From the IMG/VR virus record IMGVR_UViG_3300030085_000171, positions 1 through 37,528 of that record: DNA of 37,528 nucleotides; one strand, given 5' to 3'. The translations under genes were made by a program, and so were the position numbers. This stretch comes from a virus. Position 1 is the stretch's first letter. Each line of letters begins with the position of its first letter. Positions 1-7,243 of this stretch are shown piece after piece. A model generated the notes under the pieces. The model was not told the origin of the DNA, did not search any database, and was given only the letters and a program-made list of their open reading frames with translations.

Positions 1-27
1 TTTACCTTTAGGACAAAGTTTAGCCAT
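1..27 (-). CDS. Start of a small phage protein, cut by the window edge
   Basis: An ATG at 27-25 overlaps the stop of the upstream 41-aa gene (TAATG) and opens a frame reading MAKLCPKGK before the window ends. This N-terminus resembles a short conserved protein I recall from aquatic phages (MAxLCPKGKAAAKRKF type), so the gene probably continues outside the window. Function unknown. Joining the two window ends would stop it after 13 residues, which argues against simple circular closure here. Confidence 0.5.
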
Positions 28-152
28 TACCTAGCCCTACCACCAGACTTACGACGAACCGTACCACCACGACGACGCTTTACAGCACCACCTTTAGATT
101 TATATTTTGTCATCTTTCCACCTTTAGACATATACTTAGTTTTTTTACGCAT
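27..152 (-). CDS. 41-aa very basic protein
   Basis: The frame runs from ATG at 152 to TAA at 27-29 and encodes 41 residues, about half of them Lys or Arg, with repeated S-K-G-G motifs and a RRKSGGRAR tail. It overlaps the 3' end of the preceding gene and the start of the next, as expected for translational coupling. There is no recognisable domain. Its charge and place among other tiny basic genes suggest a nucleic-acid-binding or virion-internal protein, but that is inference. Confidence 0.6.
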   Translation of the reverse strand: MRKKTKYMSKGGKMTKYKSKGGAVKRRRGGTVRRKSGGRAR

Positions 153-813
153 CATCGTCCTCCTGATATAAATTATTAAAAGTTATGTGTGGATCAGTAT
201 AACTATCATGTATCTCTGATGAGTGTATATACTGACTTGGTGCAAAGTCTGGAGCGCCTTCTCCTGTTACCCACAAAGCAGGATTTGTAACTCTGACTCT
301 GTTGTTAGGTAATGCTACAATATTACCTGTCCATTTATCTGCATCAATTAATTGTAATACGTGACTTTGTTTATGTTGTGCTGGATCATCGCTTATGTAA
401 CTATCAGTATAATCTATGGTAAACATATAGCGAGCTTTAAAAAATTCTCCATGAATTTTACATAACCAAGGACTTGAACTAACTCTATCCATTACAATTA
501 TAGCATGATTTCTTGATGAGCAATCCCACGGTTGAGCTAAATGAGTATCCATCCTATCTGGCATTTCTTCTAAAACTTCATCTGCTATTAAAGCTGTTAT
601 AGGCATTCTTGCCCACATTGCTCCACCATGTATATTTTCTTCTTCATCAATACCTGTAAATACAACTTGAAAACTAAGACATCGATCTGGAATTGTATTT
701 ACTGCTATGGCTAAACCGTGTAAATATTCTCCTTGATATTCTTGATGGTTATGTGTAAACTCTTTACGTACCCAACATTTAAAGTGTGGTATATTACTAA
801 TTAAATATGAAAT
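145..813 (-). CDS. Conserved phage protein of unknown function, probable ATT start
   Basis: The frame is open well upstream of its first ATG (618). Upstream codons read ISNIPHFKCWVRKEF, then HQEYQGEYLHG and PDRCLSFQVVF. This resembles a conserved aquatic-phage protein that begins close to FxxWVRKE, so the coding part almost certainly extends upstream. The same-frame stop of the previous gene lies at 831-829, and no ATG, GTG or TTG lies in frame between it and 618. A perfect AAAGGAGG sits 6 nt before an ATT at 813, giving a 222-aa product. ATC at 816 is an alternative, and 618 remains possible for a shortened product. Function is unknown; the location suggests a virion or assembly gene. Confidence 0.6.
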   Translation of the reverse strand: MSYLISNIPHFKCWVRKEFTHNHQEYQGEYLHGLAIAVNTIPDRCLSFQVVFTGIDEEENIHGGAMWARMPITALIADEVLEEMPDRMDTHLAQPWDCSSRNHAIIVMDRVSSSPWLCKIHGEFFKARYMFTIDYTDSYISDDPAQHKQSHVLQLIDADKWTGNIVALPNNRVRVTNPALWVTGEGAPDFAPSQYIHSSEIHDSYTDPHITFNNLYQEDDDA

Positions 814-819
814 GATGCA

Positions 820-827
820 CCTCCTTT
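820..827 (-). promoter_or_regulatory. Strong Shine-Dalgarno before a non-ATG start
   Basis: AAAGGAGG on the minus strand lies 6 nt upstream of ATT (813-811) and decides the start of the 222-aa gene. An overlapping GTG at 820-818 is out of frame and reaches a stop after a few codons. Confidence 0.6.
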
Positions 828-828
828 G

Positions 829-1134
829 TTAACATCTCCAACGTCGCCTTGCTTGACGTAATCTTGAATTAGGATTCTTAGCTGCCTTTGGAAACTTTTT
901 CATTTGTCCTGCTGATCTAGCACAAAAACTTTTACGTCTCTTTGCACGTTTACCTGTAGGTTTTCTTTCAGTAACAGCAGTCTTTAGTTTACTTCCAGGA
1001 TTCTCTCTACGATACTTAGCCACACCTTTAGCAGTCATACCCGCTCCACTTCTAGTAGGACGTTTATGACCGCCACGTATGGTATGACCTTTCATACCTG
1101 TACCAGTGCGTCTGCGTTTACGTTTAGGAGGCAT
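829..1134 (-). CDS. DUF6321-like small basic protein
   Basis: 101 aa, extremely rich in Lys and Arg. The central stretch KYRRENPGSKLKTAVTE followed by PTGKRAKRRKSFCARSAGQM and a C-terminal arginine-rich RRRWRC matches the pattern I recall for DUF6321 proteins of T4-like and other aquatic phages (ENPGSxLKxPVTEKxPxGKRAKRRKSFCARMxGM). Function is unknown in the family. The start overlaps the upstream gene by one base (TAATG). A related KYRRDNP motif recurs in the LysM protein at 1397-2260, suggesting a shared ancestry or binding module. Confidence 0.65.
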   Translation of the reverse strand: MPPKRKRRRTGTGMKGHTIRGGHKRPTRSGAGMTAKGVAKYRRENPGSKLKTAVTERKPTGKRAKRRKSFCARSAGQMKKFPKAAKNPNSRLRQARRRWRC

Positions 1135-1385
1135 TAAACCTGCCCACCTTTTTTGTAACCATACATTACACCTTGAGTAACCATTTCTTTAGGAATTTTT
1201 ATTTCCATATCAAAAGTTCCACCACCACGTTTTTTAACTAGAGGTGCCTTTGAACCTTCAACAAAGTTTTTAGGTTTAATATTAGGTTTGTTTTTCTTTT
1301 TTCTTGCTTTACTTTTAGCTTTTAAATTTGATTGTAAAAAACTTTCAAATGATGGGTCTTTTGGTTTGTTATTTTTATTAGACAT
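1134..1385 (-). CDS. 83-aa basic hypothetical protein
   Basis: A lysine-rich N-terminal half (NNKPKDPSFESF, then KAKSKARKKKNKPN) is followed by a GGGTFDMEIKIPKEMV segment and a YGYKKGGQV tail. ATG at 1385 follows a GGAGAAG ribosome site. No known domain is recognised. It lies in the head-gene operon between the LysM protein and the DUF6321-like protein, with a one-base overlap downstream. Confidence 0.6.
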   Translation of the reverse strand: MSNKNNKPKDPSFESFLQSNLKAKSKARKKKNKPNIKPKNFVEGSKAPLVKKRGGGTFDMEIKIPKEMVTQGVMYGYKKGGQV

Positions 1386-1396
1386 ATAACTTCTCC

Positions 1397-2260
1397 TTAA
1401 TCGTACAGAGATGCAACAAGATCATTACCTGATCCTACCATACCTCCACCTTTACGGTTTATAACTTTACCGCCAGACTTTGCATAACCCATGCGATTTC
1501 TAACATTTGAAGGAAGTTTAGCCAGACCTGGATTTTTTTGTTTATCTACAGCTTTAAGATTACCACCACCTTGCTTACTAATTTTTTTCATTTCAGATTT
1601 AGTCATGCCTTGATATACAGATTTACGATCTTTAACTTTAGGCATAGGTATTTTAATCTTTTGACCTGGTTTAATTTTATTAAGGTTTTTAATTTGTGGA
1701 TTAGCTGCTTTAAGTTTCTTTAGTGTAGTTCCATTATCTCGCGCAATTTCAGAAAGCGTATCACCTTTTTTAACTGTATAAGATTTAGAAGAACTTTTAG
1801 CTTTAGCCTCTTTACTATCATCACCTATAAATGGTGTTGCAGCAATAGCAGCGGCAGTAGCACCTGTACCTACTTTTGTAGCTACCCTTCGACGTTCTCT
1901 AGCCTTTACACGTTTTTCAGCAGCAGCAGCAGTCTTAGAAAGTTTACCATCTTTACCTGTTACAGTTTTTCGTTGTCCTGCTCCTGGACGACCTTTAGGA
2001 GTTCTACGTACAATAGCTTGTTGAGTTTCACTTGTTTTAGCTGTACCACCCTTACCTTCAGTAGCTATTGTTCCCTCTGGACGTTGCTTAATATTTTGTT
2101 TTTCTGCTGTTTTTGTAGAAGGTCTATTTCCTTTACTACCTATATTAGGATTATCTCTACGATATTTTTTACCACTCTTAGTTGCTGGTGAAGGTTTAAG
2201 ATCACGTATAATATTACTTATACCTTTAACAGCAGCACTAGCTAATTTACCTGATGCCAT
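1397..2260 (-). CDS. LysM-domain basic protein, probable virion component
   Basis: 287 aa. Residues 1-145 are a low-complexity basic region rich in Lys, Thr, Gly and Ala, with KYRRDNPN near residue 33. Residues about 160-207 form one clear LysM domain: SYTVKKGDTLSEIARDNGTT, then LKKLKAANPQ and IKPGQKIKIP. LysM domains bind peptidoglycan or chitin-like glycans. The C-terminus ends in a glycine/lysine-rich tail. No signal peptide and no catalytic domain are visible. Position in the head/tail operon suggests a virion protein that contacts the cell wall during entry, but this is inference. Confidence 0.7.
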   Translation of the reverse strand: MASGKLASAAVKGISNIIRDLKPSPATKSGKKYRRDNPNIGSKGNRPSTKTAEKQNIKQRPEGTIATEGKGGTAKTSETQQAIVRRTPKGRPGAGQRKTVTGKDGKLSKTAAAAEKRVKARERRRVATKVGTGATAAAIAATPFIGDDSKEAKAKSSSKSYTVKKGDTLSEIARDNGTTLKKLKAANPQIKNLNKIKPGQKIKIPMPKVKDRKSVYQGMTKSEMKKISKQGGGNLKAVDKQKNPGLAKLPSNVRNRMGYAKSGGKVINRKGGGMVGSGNDLVASLYD

Positions 2261-2262
2261 AA

Positions 2263-2427
2263 CTAGTCCTCCTCTTTCATGAGGTCTTTGTCAGAAGAGG
2301 CAACTACATTTGGTCCTTTCCTAGCTGCACCAAATCCCTGACCTGTAGGGCGACCTACAATCTCATTCAAATCTGGATCAAGATTTGGAAGCTTACGTGC
2401 TGCTGAACCTGATACAAAGTCTTTCAT
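2263..2427 (-). CDS. 54-aa hypothetical protein
   Basis: ATG at 2427 overlaps the stop of the preceding 31-aa gene (ATGA), with AGGAG upstream. The 54 residues begin MKDFVSGSAARKLPNLDPDL and end in an acidic DKDLMKEED tail, the opposite charge of its neighbours. No family recognised. The tight coupling on both sides supports it as a real gene of the late operon. Confidence 0.6.
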   Translation of the reverse strand: MKDFVSGSAARKLPNLDPDLNEIVGRPTGQGFGAARKGPNVVASSDKDLMKEED

Positions 2428-2519
2428 TTTTTTCTCCTTTTATAAACTGTCTTCTTTTTTTTCTTTTTATTTTTAGGTTTTGAAATTTGATTAGAAATAT
2501 TACTTCTACCGATAGCCAT
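2424..2519 (-). CDS. 31-aa lysine-rich micropeptide
   Basis: ATG at 2519 overlaps the adaptor stop (TAATG) and the frame ends TGA at 2426-2424. It begins MAIGRSNISNQISKP, then has six consecutive lysines and a KRRKK tail. Short basic genes beginning MAIGR occur beside adaptor genes in related phages as far as I recall. Function unknown. Confidence 0.5.
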   Translation of the reverse strand: MAIGRSNISNQISKPKNKKKKKKTVYKRRKK

Positions 2520-3199
2520 TATGTTGATCCCATAATCACCGTATCAGGACTGCCAGCAGGACTTGCCGCTTGTGCCATATCATCTTGACGAGTACGACGA
2601 GCTTGGTTTCTAAGTTGATTAATAGCATTTTGGTATTGACCTTCCCATATTTGAAGATCATTCCAACTCTTCATGTACATGGTAGCTTCAATCATACAAC
2701 CATAGAATAAAGCGTTATAGCAAAACTCACTAAAGTAATTAGTAGTTGTTACACTTGTTCCAGTTGCAGAAGCTAGACCTATAGGTTTGCGTACAAACTG
2801 TACCTCAATATCAACTGCTGATGCAGGAGTGGGTACAATATAAATCTCTGTGTTTGTCTTACGTGAATAATATCGAGGATCACCTACAGATGCACTTGCA
2901 TGAGGCCAGTAATCAATAGCGTACTCATACGTTCTTTGTAGCAAACTTGTTCTTGTAGATGATGCACTAGATATAACATTTACATTTCTAACAATTTTTG
3001 TATCTACAGGCAAGGATACAATTGGATTTCCAATTGAGCAAGATACTGTAGTAAAAAAATCTAGACCAAAATCGTCTAGATCATTTGAAAGTCTATTCTC
3101 TGTTTTCTCTACAAAAAAAGGTATTTGATCTGAAAACTCAGTTGAGTCGTTCTCAGTTGTATTTATCAAATCATTTTTTAAAAATGCAAAGTCAGGCAT
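2519..3199 (-). CDS. Head-tail adaptor/connector protein (SU10-adaptor-like)
   Basis: 226 aa, the usual length for connector proteins that dock beneath the portal. The N-terminal helical part (FLKNDLINTTEN...), the middle beta-rich section (SLPVDTKIVRNVNVIS, TNTEIYIVPTPAS, DIEVQFVRKP) and the late helical YFSEFCYNALFYGCMIEATMYMKSW resemble adaptors of podovirus-type phages (SU10 gp/T7 gp11-like fold). It sits two genes downstream of the major capsid gene, the expected place. The assignment is by pattern only. Confidence 0.55.
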   Translation of the reverse strand: MPDFAFLKNDLINTTENDSTEFSDQIPFFVEKTENRLSNDLDDFGLDFFTTVSCSIGNPIVSLPVDTKIVRNVNVISSASSTRTSLLQRTYEYAIDYWPHASASVGDPRYYSRKTNTEIYIVPTPASAVDIEVQFVRKPIGLASATGTSVTTTNYFSEFCYNALFYGCMIEATMYMKSWNDLQIWEGQYQNAINQLRNQARRTRQDDMAQAASPAGSPDTVIMGST

Positions 3200-3203
3200 T
3201 GTA

Positions 3204-3470
3204 TTAGCCTACAATTAATGTTAAAGCAGCGCCATCAGCAGGAACTGAAACACTTACACTTCCTACCATTGGAACGCCCATATCTCCAATATAAATATCT
3301 GCACTTTCATTAGCTGCTACGAAAAATTTTAAGACACCTGACGTTGCTCCTTTGATATCAAAAGAACCTGCAACAGTGCTATGAGCATGGACCGCAATAA
3401 TACGAGTTTTTTCTGCTGTAGAAATAACTCCTGCACCTGCCTGAAAAAGAGCATTATAATTATTTGCCAT
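3204..3470 (-). CDS. Small structural protein, possible head decoration
   Basis: 88 aa, with a beta-rich, Gly/Ala/Val-rich composition: STAEKTRIIAVHAHSTVAGS, then LKFFVAANESADIYIGDMGV and a VSVSVPADGAALTLIVG end. It directly follows the capsid gene and precedes the adaptor. Small beta proteins at this spot are commonly capsid decoration or head-completion proteins, but no specific family is recognised. Confidence 0.5.
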   Translation of the reverse strand: MANNYNALFQAGAGVISTAEKTRIIAVHAHSTVAGSFDIKGATSGVLKFFVAANESADIYIGDMGVPMVGSVSVSVPADGAALTLIVG

Positions 3471-3486
3471 TTTATTCTCCTAAGAT

Positions 3487-3520
3487 AAAGTCAGGGAGAA
3501 AATTAATTCCCCCTGACTTT
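3487..3520 (-). terminator. Hairpin after the capsid gene (terminator or attenuator)
   Basis: A perfect 10-bp inverted repeat, AAAGTCAGGG / CCCTGACTTT, with a 14-nt loop lies just past the major capsid stop codon on the minus strand. The following bases (TATCTTAGG) give only a weak U-tract, so it may act as a partial terminator or mRNA-end stabiliser that makes capsid transcripts more abundant than downstream ones. Confidence 0.55.
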
Positions 3521-3525
3521 TAGCA

Positions 3526-4446
3526 TTACGATCCTTGCGAACCGAACCATCCACGCCAATCAGACACACCGAACGCATAACGCTCGCGAGCCTTGAAGCG
3601 AAGATTACCAGTATCGAAATCAGGCTCCATCTTCGTTTGAAGAGGAGTGCGGACAAACATCTTCGTACCATTCGGCACGTCCGTTTTAATCCACCAAGAA
3701 GTCGTATCGGTAAACCGCCGATTAACATAGAAGCCGTCAGGCAACATGCCCATATGGCGCGTTGCATTAACAGCGTTAGTATTCGGATTAGCAGCAGCGG
3801 CACTAACCTGAGTCGTACCTGGGCTGTTAAGAACCCGATCCGCAATCGCCCACGAATCAACAGGAACATGAAGCGAAACCGAACTGGCACCAATCAAGAT
3901 ACCACGGTCATCTTCAATCTTCTGAACATTCGTCAGAGCCGTTTCCAGAGTTGCCTCCGAAAGATCAGACGCAGCAATCAAGTTGGACTGATTACCCGCA
4001 CTGATCGTTGGGTGAGAAGCAGAGAAGAATGCCGCACCGTCACCAATGGTATCCGTAAATCCATTGTTGAAGAGATTGGCAGCTTTAACCTGCTTCGTGT
4101 TAGCCATTGCACGGGCAAGACCTTTGGCACGTAGCTTTGCAAACGTGTCATAAAGATTGTCTTCCATAGCTTCTTCCGTAACGGCAAAAGCCAGTGCAAC
4201 AGTTTCCATCGTGTAACGAGCAGTGTAACTTTCCTGCGCGTCATCATAAGCAACAGAAGCACCCTCACCTTTGGTGGGAGCAGTTCCGAAACCCGTAAAG
4301 AGAACTTCTTCCTCAAATGCACGATCAGAGTTTTCCGTTTCATAAAGAGGCTCATGCTCATTATTAACGTCACCATACTCCAGACCGAAAACAGCATTAA
4401 GGCCAGGAAGGAGTTCTTTAGCAATACTTGAACGATTAATAGCCAT
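3526..4446 (-). CDS. Major capsid protein (Mu gpT-like, HK97 fold)
   Basis: 306 aa. AINRSSIAKELLPGLNAVFG at the N-terminus, EDNLYDTFAKLRAKGLARAM in the spine-helix region, ASHPTISAGNQSNL mid-protein and a C-terminal RFKARERYAFGVSDWRGWF match the Mu gpT-like major head protein pattern. The order scaffold, capsid, adaptor supports this. A good AAGGAAGG site precedes ATG 4446. The gene is clearly richer in G/C and in C-ending codons than its neighbours (for example many AAC, TTC, GTC, CGT), consistent with selection for high expression or a different origin. No protease motif was seen nearby. Confidence 0.85.
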   Translation of the reverse strand: MAINRSSIAKELLPGLNAVFGLEYGDVNNEHEPLYETENSDRAFEEEVLFTGFGTAPTKGEGASVAYDDAQESYTARYTMETVALAFAVTEEAMEDNLYDTFAKLRAKGLARAMANTKQVKAANLFNNGFTDTIGDGAAFFSASHPTISAGNQSNLIAASDLSEATLETALTNVQKIEDDRGILIGASSVSLHVPVDSWAIADRVLNSPGTTQVSAAAANPNTNAVNATRHMGMLPDGFYVNRRFTDTTSWWIKTDVPNGTKMFVRTPLQTKMEPDFDTGNLRFKARERYAFGVSDWRGWFGSQGS

Positions 4447-4461
4447 GATACACCTTCCTTA

Positions 4462-5064
4462 TTAAGCCGTGGATGCGGTAGCAGTAACGTACCGATCTCG
4501 GTGAGTGTTAAGCCAAACTTCCACAATTGGGAAAGCATCGCTATCCTTTTCATCAGGAAGTTCTGCTCGCTTTACTACTCGCGCAGCTTGTTCAGTTTCT
4601 GCGCCAGACGCTGCCAAGAGATAGTAACTGGACTGACCAGTCGTGGTATCTCCTGAACTTGCCGTCGAGCTAACAGTAACATTGTAGTTTTTTACGACAT
4701 TGATCTCTCCAACAGAAAGCGAGAGAGAAGCTTGAATGTAATAAATCTGATCAGGATCAGTGATAACATGGAATTTCAAATCCGTTACGCACGTTCCTCC
4801 CGTCCAATGCCGACGAAACTTTTGTTCGCCATCTTCTACATACTGACAACCAGCAAACACGCCAGACGGCTTGAGAGTGGCAGCAATAAATGGTTGAATC
4901 GTAGCAAGGTTCGCTCCTGGCATCACAACAAGATCACCAGTGAAAAGATTGTTGCTACAAAGACCACCAGAAGTAATCGGCAGAACTTCTACACCTTCAG
5001 AGTTATAGTTACTACCTTTTTTTCGGACAGGAATGAACCCACGAAATGCTTTAGTTGTACTCAT
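4462..5064 (-). CDS. Structural protein upstream of the capsid gene
   Basis: 200 aa. Contains Gly- and Thr-rich beta-like segments (GGLCSNNLFTGDLVVMPGAN, then HWTGGTCVTDLKFHVITDPD) and a charged C-terminal helix region. It shares the GC-rich codon style of the capsid gene directly downstream, separated by 15 nt with a good ribosome site. This position and matched composition suggest an abundant virion component such as a capsid cement protein. No named family is recognised. Confidence 0.55.
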   Translation of the reverse strand: MSTTKAFRGFIPVRKKGSNYNSEGVEVLPITSGGLCSNNLFTGDLVVMPGANLATIQPFIAATLKPSGVFAGCQYVEDGEQKFRRHWTGGTCVTDLKFHVITDPDQIYYIQASLSLSVGEINVVKNYNVTVSSTASSGDTTTGQSSYYLLAASGAETEQAARVVKRAELPDEKDSDAFPIVEVWLNTHRDRYVTATASTA

Positions 5065-5092
5065 TTCTAGTTCCTCCTAGTTATAGAGAGGC

Positions 5093-5590
5093 TTAGTCCT
5101 GAAAATTTGGAGTGCGTCCTCTCATAGTGGTTGATCTACTACTATTAGAGACAGGCATATTACGTAAACGAGCATCTGAATTATTGTAAAGCTGTGCGTT
5201 AACAGCATCCATCATATCATTTGCTTTCTTTTCGTAGAAAGCCCGTCTTGCTTTTACTTGGTTAATTGGTTTCTTAGCCAAGGCTACATCTCCGCGACAG
5301 ACTGTACCCAAGTATCTGCCTTCATCCCTCACGTAGGATGTTGATGCCATTTCAGGAACTTCACCAGGTTCTACAAAAGTCCATCCTTCTTGCTCACGCT
5401 TTCCAACATTCATAATGTCTTCTTGCCCTCGCAAAGAAATCCTGATCCATCGAAGGTCTAGTCCTTCATTTTGAAACCTTTCTTGTACCGTATTTGGTAT
5501 AGACAAGGCATCAGGTTCTTCAAAGATATACTCTTCTTCCCTAGTGTTTGTTTCTCTTAGAGTATCAATACGTGATTTTTCGCGTGTCAT
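5093..5590 (-). CDS. Conserved phage structural-region protein
   Basis: 165 aa, highly charged. Features include DLRWIRISLRGQEDIMNVGK and YLGTVCRGDVALAKKPINQV, then a helical ARRAFYEKKANDMMDAVNAQ segment and a Ser/Arg-rich tail. The WIRI...R.QED...V..R..EGW.FV.P.E pattern is typical of a small protein found between scaffold and capsid genes in several aquatic podo- and siphophages. Function unknown; probably head assembly. Confidence 0.55.
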   Translation of the reverse strand: MTREKSRIDTLRETNTREEEYIFEEPDALSIPNTVQERFQNEGLDLRWIRISLRGQEDIMNVGKREQEGWTFVEPGEVPEMASTSYVRDEGRYLGTVCRGDVALAKKPINQVKARRAFYEKKANDMMDAVNAQLYNNSDARLRNMPVSNSSRSTTMRGRTPNFQD

Positions 5591-5605
5591 TTCATGTCCT
5601 CCGCA

Positions 5606-6547
5606 CTAACTAATTTGCGTATATTCGCCATCTGCTTCAGCAACTTTAAGCTTCTGAGCAGCATATGTTTCAAGGGGTATGTTCCATTTATTAGCAAGCC
5701 TAACATCTTCTTTTGTTAGTTTAACCTTGCTTTTAGAGGAATTAGGAGCAGAGCGCGAACTGCTTCCTACCACTTGAGCAGGAACTGACGTATCTTCCTG
5801 CACACGATTTTGATTTTCTTCCACAGGCACTTCAGAAGATTTAAACTTGTGTGGAAAAGCTTCTGAAAGCCGCCGATCAACTTCTTGATAAAATTCTTCA
5901 TCATCTGGATCATATCCTTCTGCTTTAAGTTCTTGATCAATAGTTAAAGCTGAAACAGTTAAAATTTTATCTTTACCAAACCATTCATTATTAGCCGCCC
6001 ATTCTTCCGCTCTAGGATCAGGGGTCTGTTGTACTGATTGTTGTACAGGTGCTGCTTGTTCTGGTTCAGGTTGTTCAGCAACTTCTTCCATTTGAGCTTT
6101 AGTAAGATTTAAATGTTTTAAATCTACTTGAGCTTCATTCAGCATTTCTTGAGCTTGCAGAAGCTTTTCTTTCTCACCACTTTCAAATGCTTCCATATAG
6201 GCGTTACGTGCCAGTGTAACTTTATCTGTAAGTTGTTTTTCAGAAGCATCTAGATTAAGTTTACTTACTTCATTAAAAGAACTTTCTTTTTGTTTTAAAT
6301 TATTAGATAGTTCTTCATTCTGAGCCAACAACTGAGCAATCTGTTCATCTCGCTCTTTGCGTTGACGAACCAACTGCCTAATACGTTTCTCGGCTCCTTT
6401 AGTTTTAATACCATCAAGTTCTTGAGGTTGCTCTTCTTCTTGAACAGGTTCAGCTTGTTGTGGCTCTACCTGTTCTTCTTCAATCTCATAACTTGCTTCT
6501 TCATTTTCAGGGATATCTACTTCTTCCCAGTTTTCATCATTATTCAT
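5606..6547 (-). CDS. Scaffold-like coiled-coil protein
   Basis: 313 aa, strongly acidic at the N-terminus (runs of E and D, many Gln-Pro). A long predicted coiled coil at about 55-150 includes KGAEKRIRQLVRQRKERDEQ, AQLLAQNEELSNNLKQKE and KLLQAQEMLNEAQVDLKHL. A Pro/Gln linker and a short C-terminal domain (LTKEDVRLANKWNIPLETYA) follow. This architecture, with a position between portal and capsid, is typical of phage scaffolding proteins whose C-terminus binds capsid subunits. A consensus-like promoter lies about 45 nt upstream. Confidence 0.7.
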   Translation of the reverse strand: MNNDENWEEVDIPENEEASYEIEEEQVEPQQAEPVQEEEQPQELDGIKTKGAEKRIRQLVRQRKERDEQIAQLLAQNEELSNNLKQKESSFNEVSKLNLDASEKQLTDKVTLARNAYMEAFESGEKEKLLQAQEMLNEAQVDLKHLNLTKAQMEEVAEQPEPEQAAPVQQSVQQTPDPRAEEWAANNEWFGKDKILTVSALTIDQELKAEGYDPDDEEFYQEVDRRLSEAFPHKFKSSEVPVEENQNRVQEDTSVPAQVVGSSSRSAPNSSKSKVKLTKEDVRLANKWNIPLETYAAQKLKVAEADGEYTQIS

Positions 6548-6591
6548 TATATACTCCGTTGTTTACGAAACAATCGTTTTACGTTAATACT

Positions 6592-6620
6592 ATTATAACA
6601 TATTTCTAAGTAAATTACAA
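6592..6620 (-). promoter_or_regulatory. Sigma70 promoter for the scaffold/capsid genes
   Basis: On the minus strand, TTGTAA (6620-6615), a 17-nt spacer and TATAAT (6597-6592) lie between the GroES-like gene and the scaffold gene. This would give the head genes an internal promoter separate from the terL promoter. Confidence 0.6.
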
Positions 6621-6621
6621 G

Positions 6622-7050
6622 TCATGCAGAAAAACTAGTTAAATTAAATGTAGGATCGAGAAATGCAGGGTTCTCTACCTTCATCATGACTTGATCATCA
6701 AACATAAGAATTAGCCTGACGCTTTTGTAAAATAGCTTTGTACCTGTGTGTTTACCATAACAAATATAATCTCCTACCTCACACCAAGGACCAAAAGGAA
6801 ATTTCTCTTGATCTTTATAAGCCATATCTCCAAGAGCTAGTACACGCCCGACTGTGGTGAGATATGCCATATCGTCTTTGGTAGAGTCTGGTAGAATAAT
6901 ACCTCCTTTGGTTTTTGTTTTAATTGATACAGGTCTTACAAGAACATGAAATCCTGGAAGTTCTGGTAGTACATCTGGATCAGAATGTTCATCTTCGTCT
7001 GTAGTCCAAAGATTATTTTTTACTGCATTTCCTAGTTGTGCCTGTTGCAT
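6622..7050 (-). CDS. Phage co-chaperonin, GroES-like
   Basis: 142 aa. After a 25-residue extension the sequence follows the GroES fold: PGFHVLVRPVSIKTKTKGGI, ILPDSTKD (mobile-loop region), VGRVLALGDMAY, then WCEVGDYICYGKHTGTKLFY and LILMFDDQVMMKVE. Phage GroES analogues such as T4 gp31 replace host GroES on GroEL so that the capsid protein folds. Its place just upstream of scaffold and capsid genes fits that role. The C-terminal extension past the last strand is unusual. Confidence 0.75.
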   Translation of the reverse strand: MQQAQLGNAVKNNLWTTDEDEHSDPDVLPELPGFHVLVRPVSIKTKTKGGIILPDSTKDDMAYLTTVGRVLALGDMAYKDQEKFPFGPWCEVGDYICYGKHTGTKLFYKSVRLILMFDDQVMMKVENPAFLDPTFNLTSFSA

Positions 7051-7051
7051 C

Positions 7052-7243
7052 TTACTCCTCTTCTATATAAAGTTGTTTTTGTACAATATCTCTTAGGTTT
7101 TGTTTAGCCCATTCAATTCCTGCAATATATCCTACAACTTGTTTATATGAGTGATAATCTACAGGATTACCTTGAGCTAAACTATTCTTTTGATTCTCTA
7201 TCTCTTCTTGATATACTTGAGCTATTGTTTCAAATATATCCAT
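7052..7243 (-). CDS. 63-aa hypothetical protein
   Basis: A mostly helical, acidic small protein (FETIAQVYQEEIENQKNS, then YKQVVGYIAGIEWAKQNL) without a known domain. It overlaps the upstream gene by a base and abuts the GroES-like gene, so it is translationally coupled within the head operon. The pattern of a central G.I.G.EWA helix is common in small phage head-region genes of unknown function. Confidence 0.55.
   Translation of the reverse strand: MDIFETIAQVYQEEIENQKNSLAQGNPVDYHSYKQVVGYIAGIEWAKQNLRDIVQKQLYIEEE

Noticed and set aside
3535-4134. 199-aa plus-strand frame opposite the capsid gene
   Set aside because: It mirrors the capsid gene; high GC there suppresses stops. The capsid protein frame has clear homology patterns and a ribosome site.
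3978-4553. 191-aa minus-strand frame overlapping the capsid start
   Set aside because: Out of frame with the capsid gene; Leu/Val/Arg-rich low-quality sequence typical of a shadow frame.
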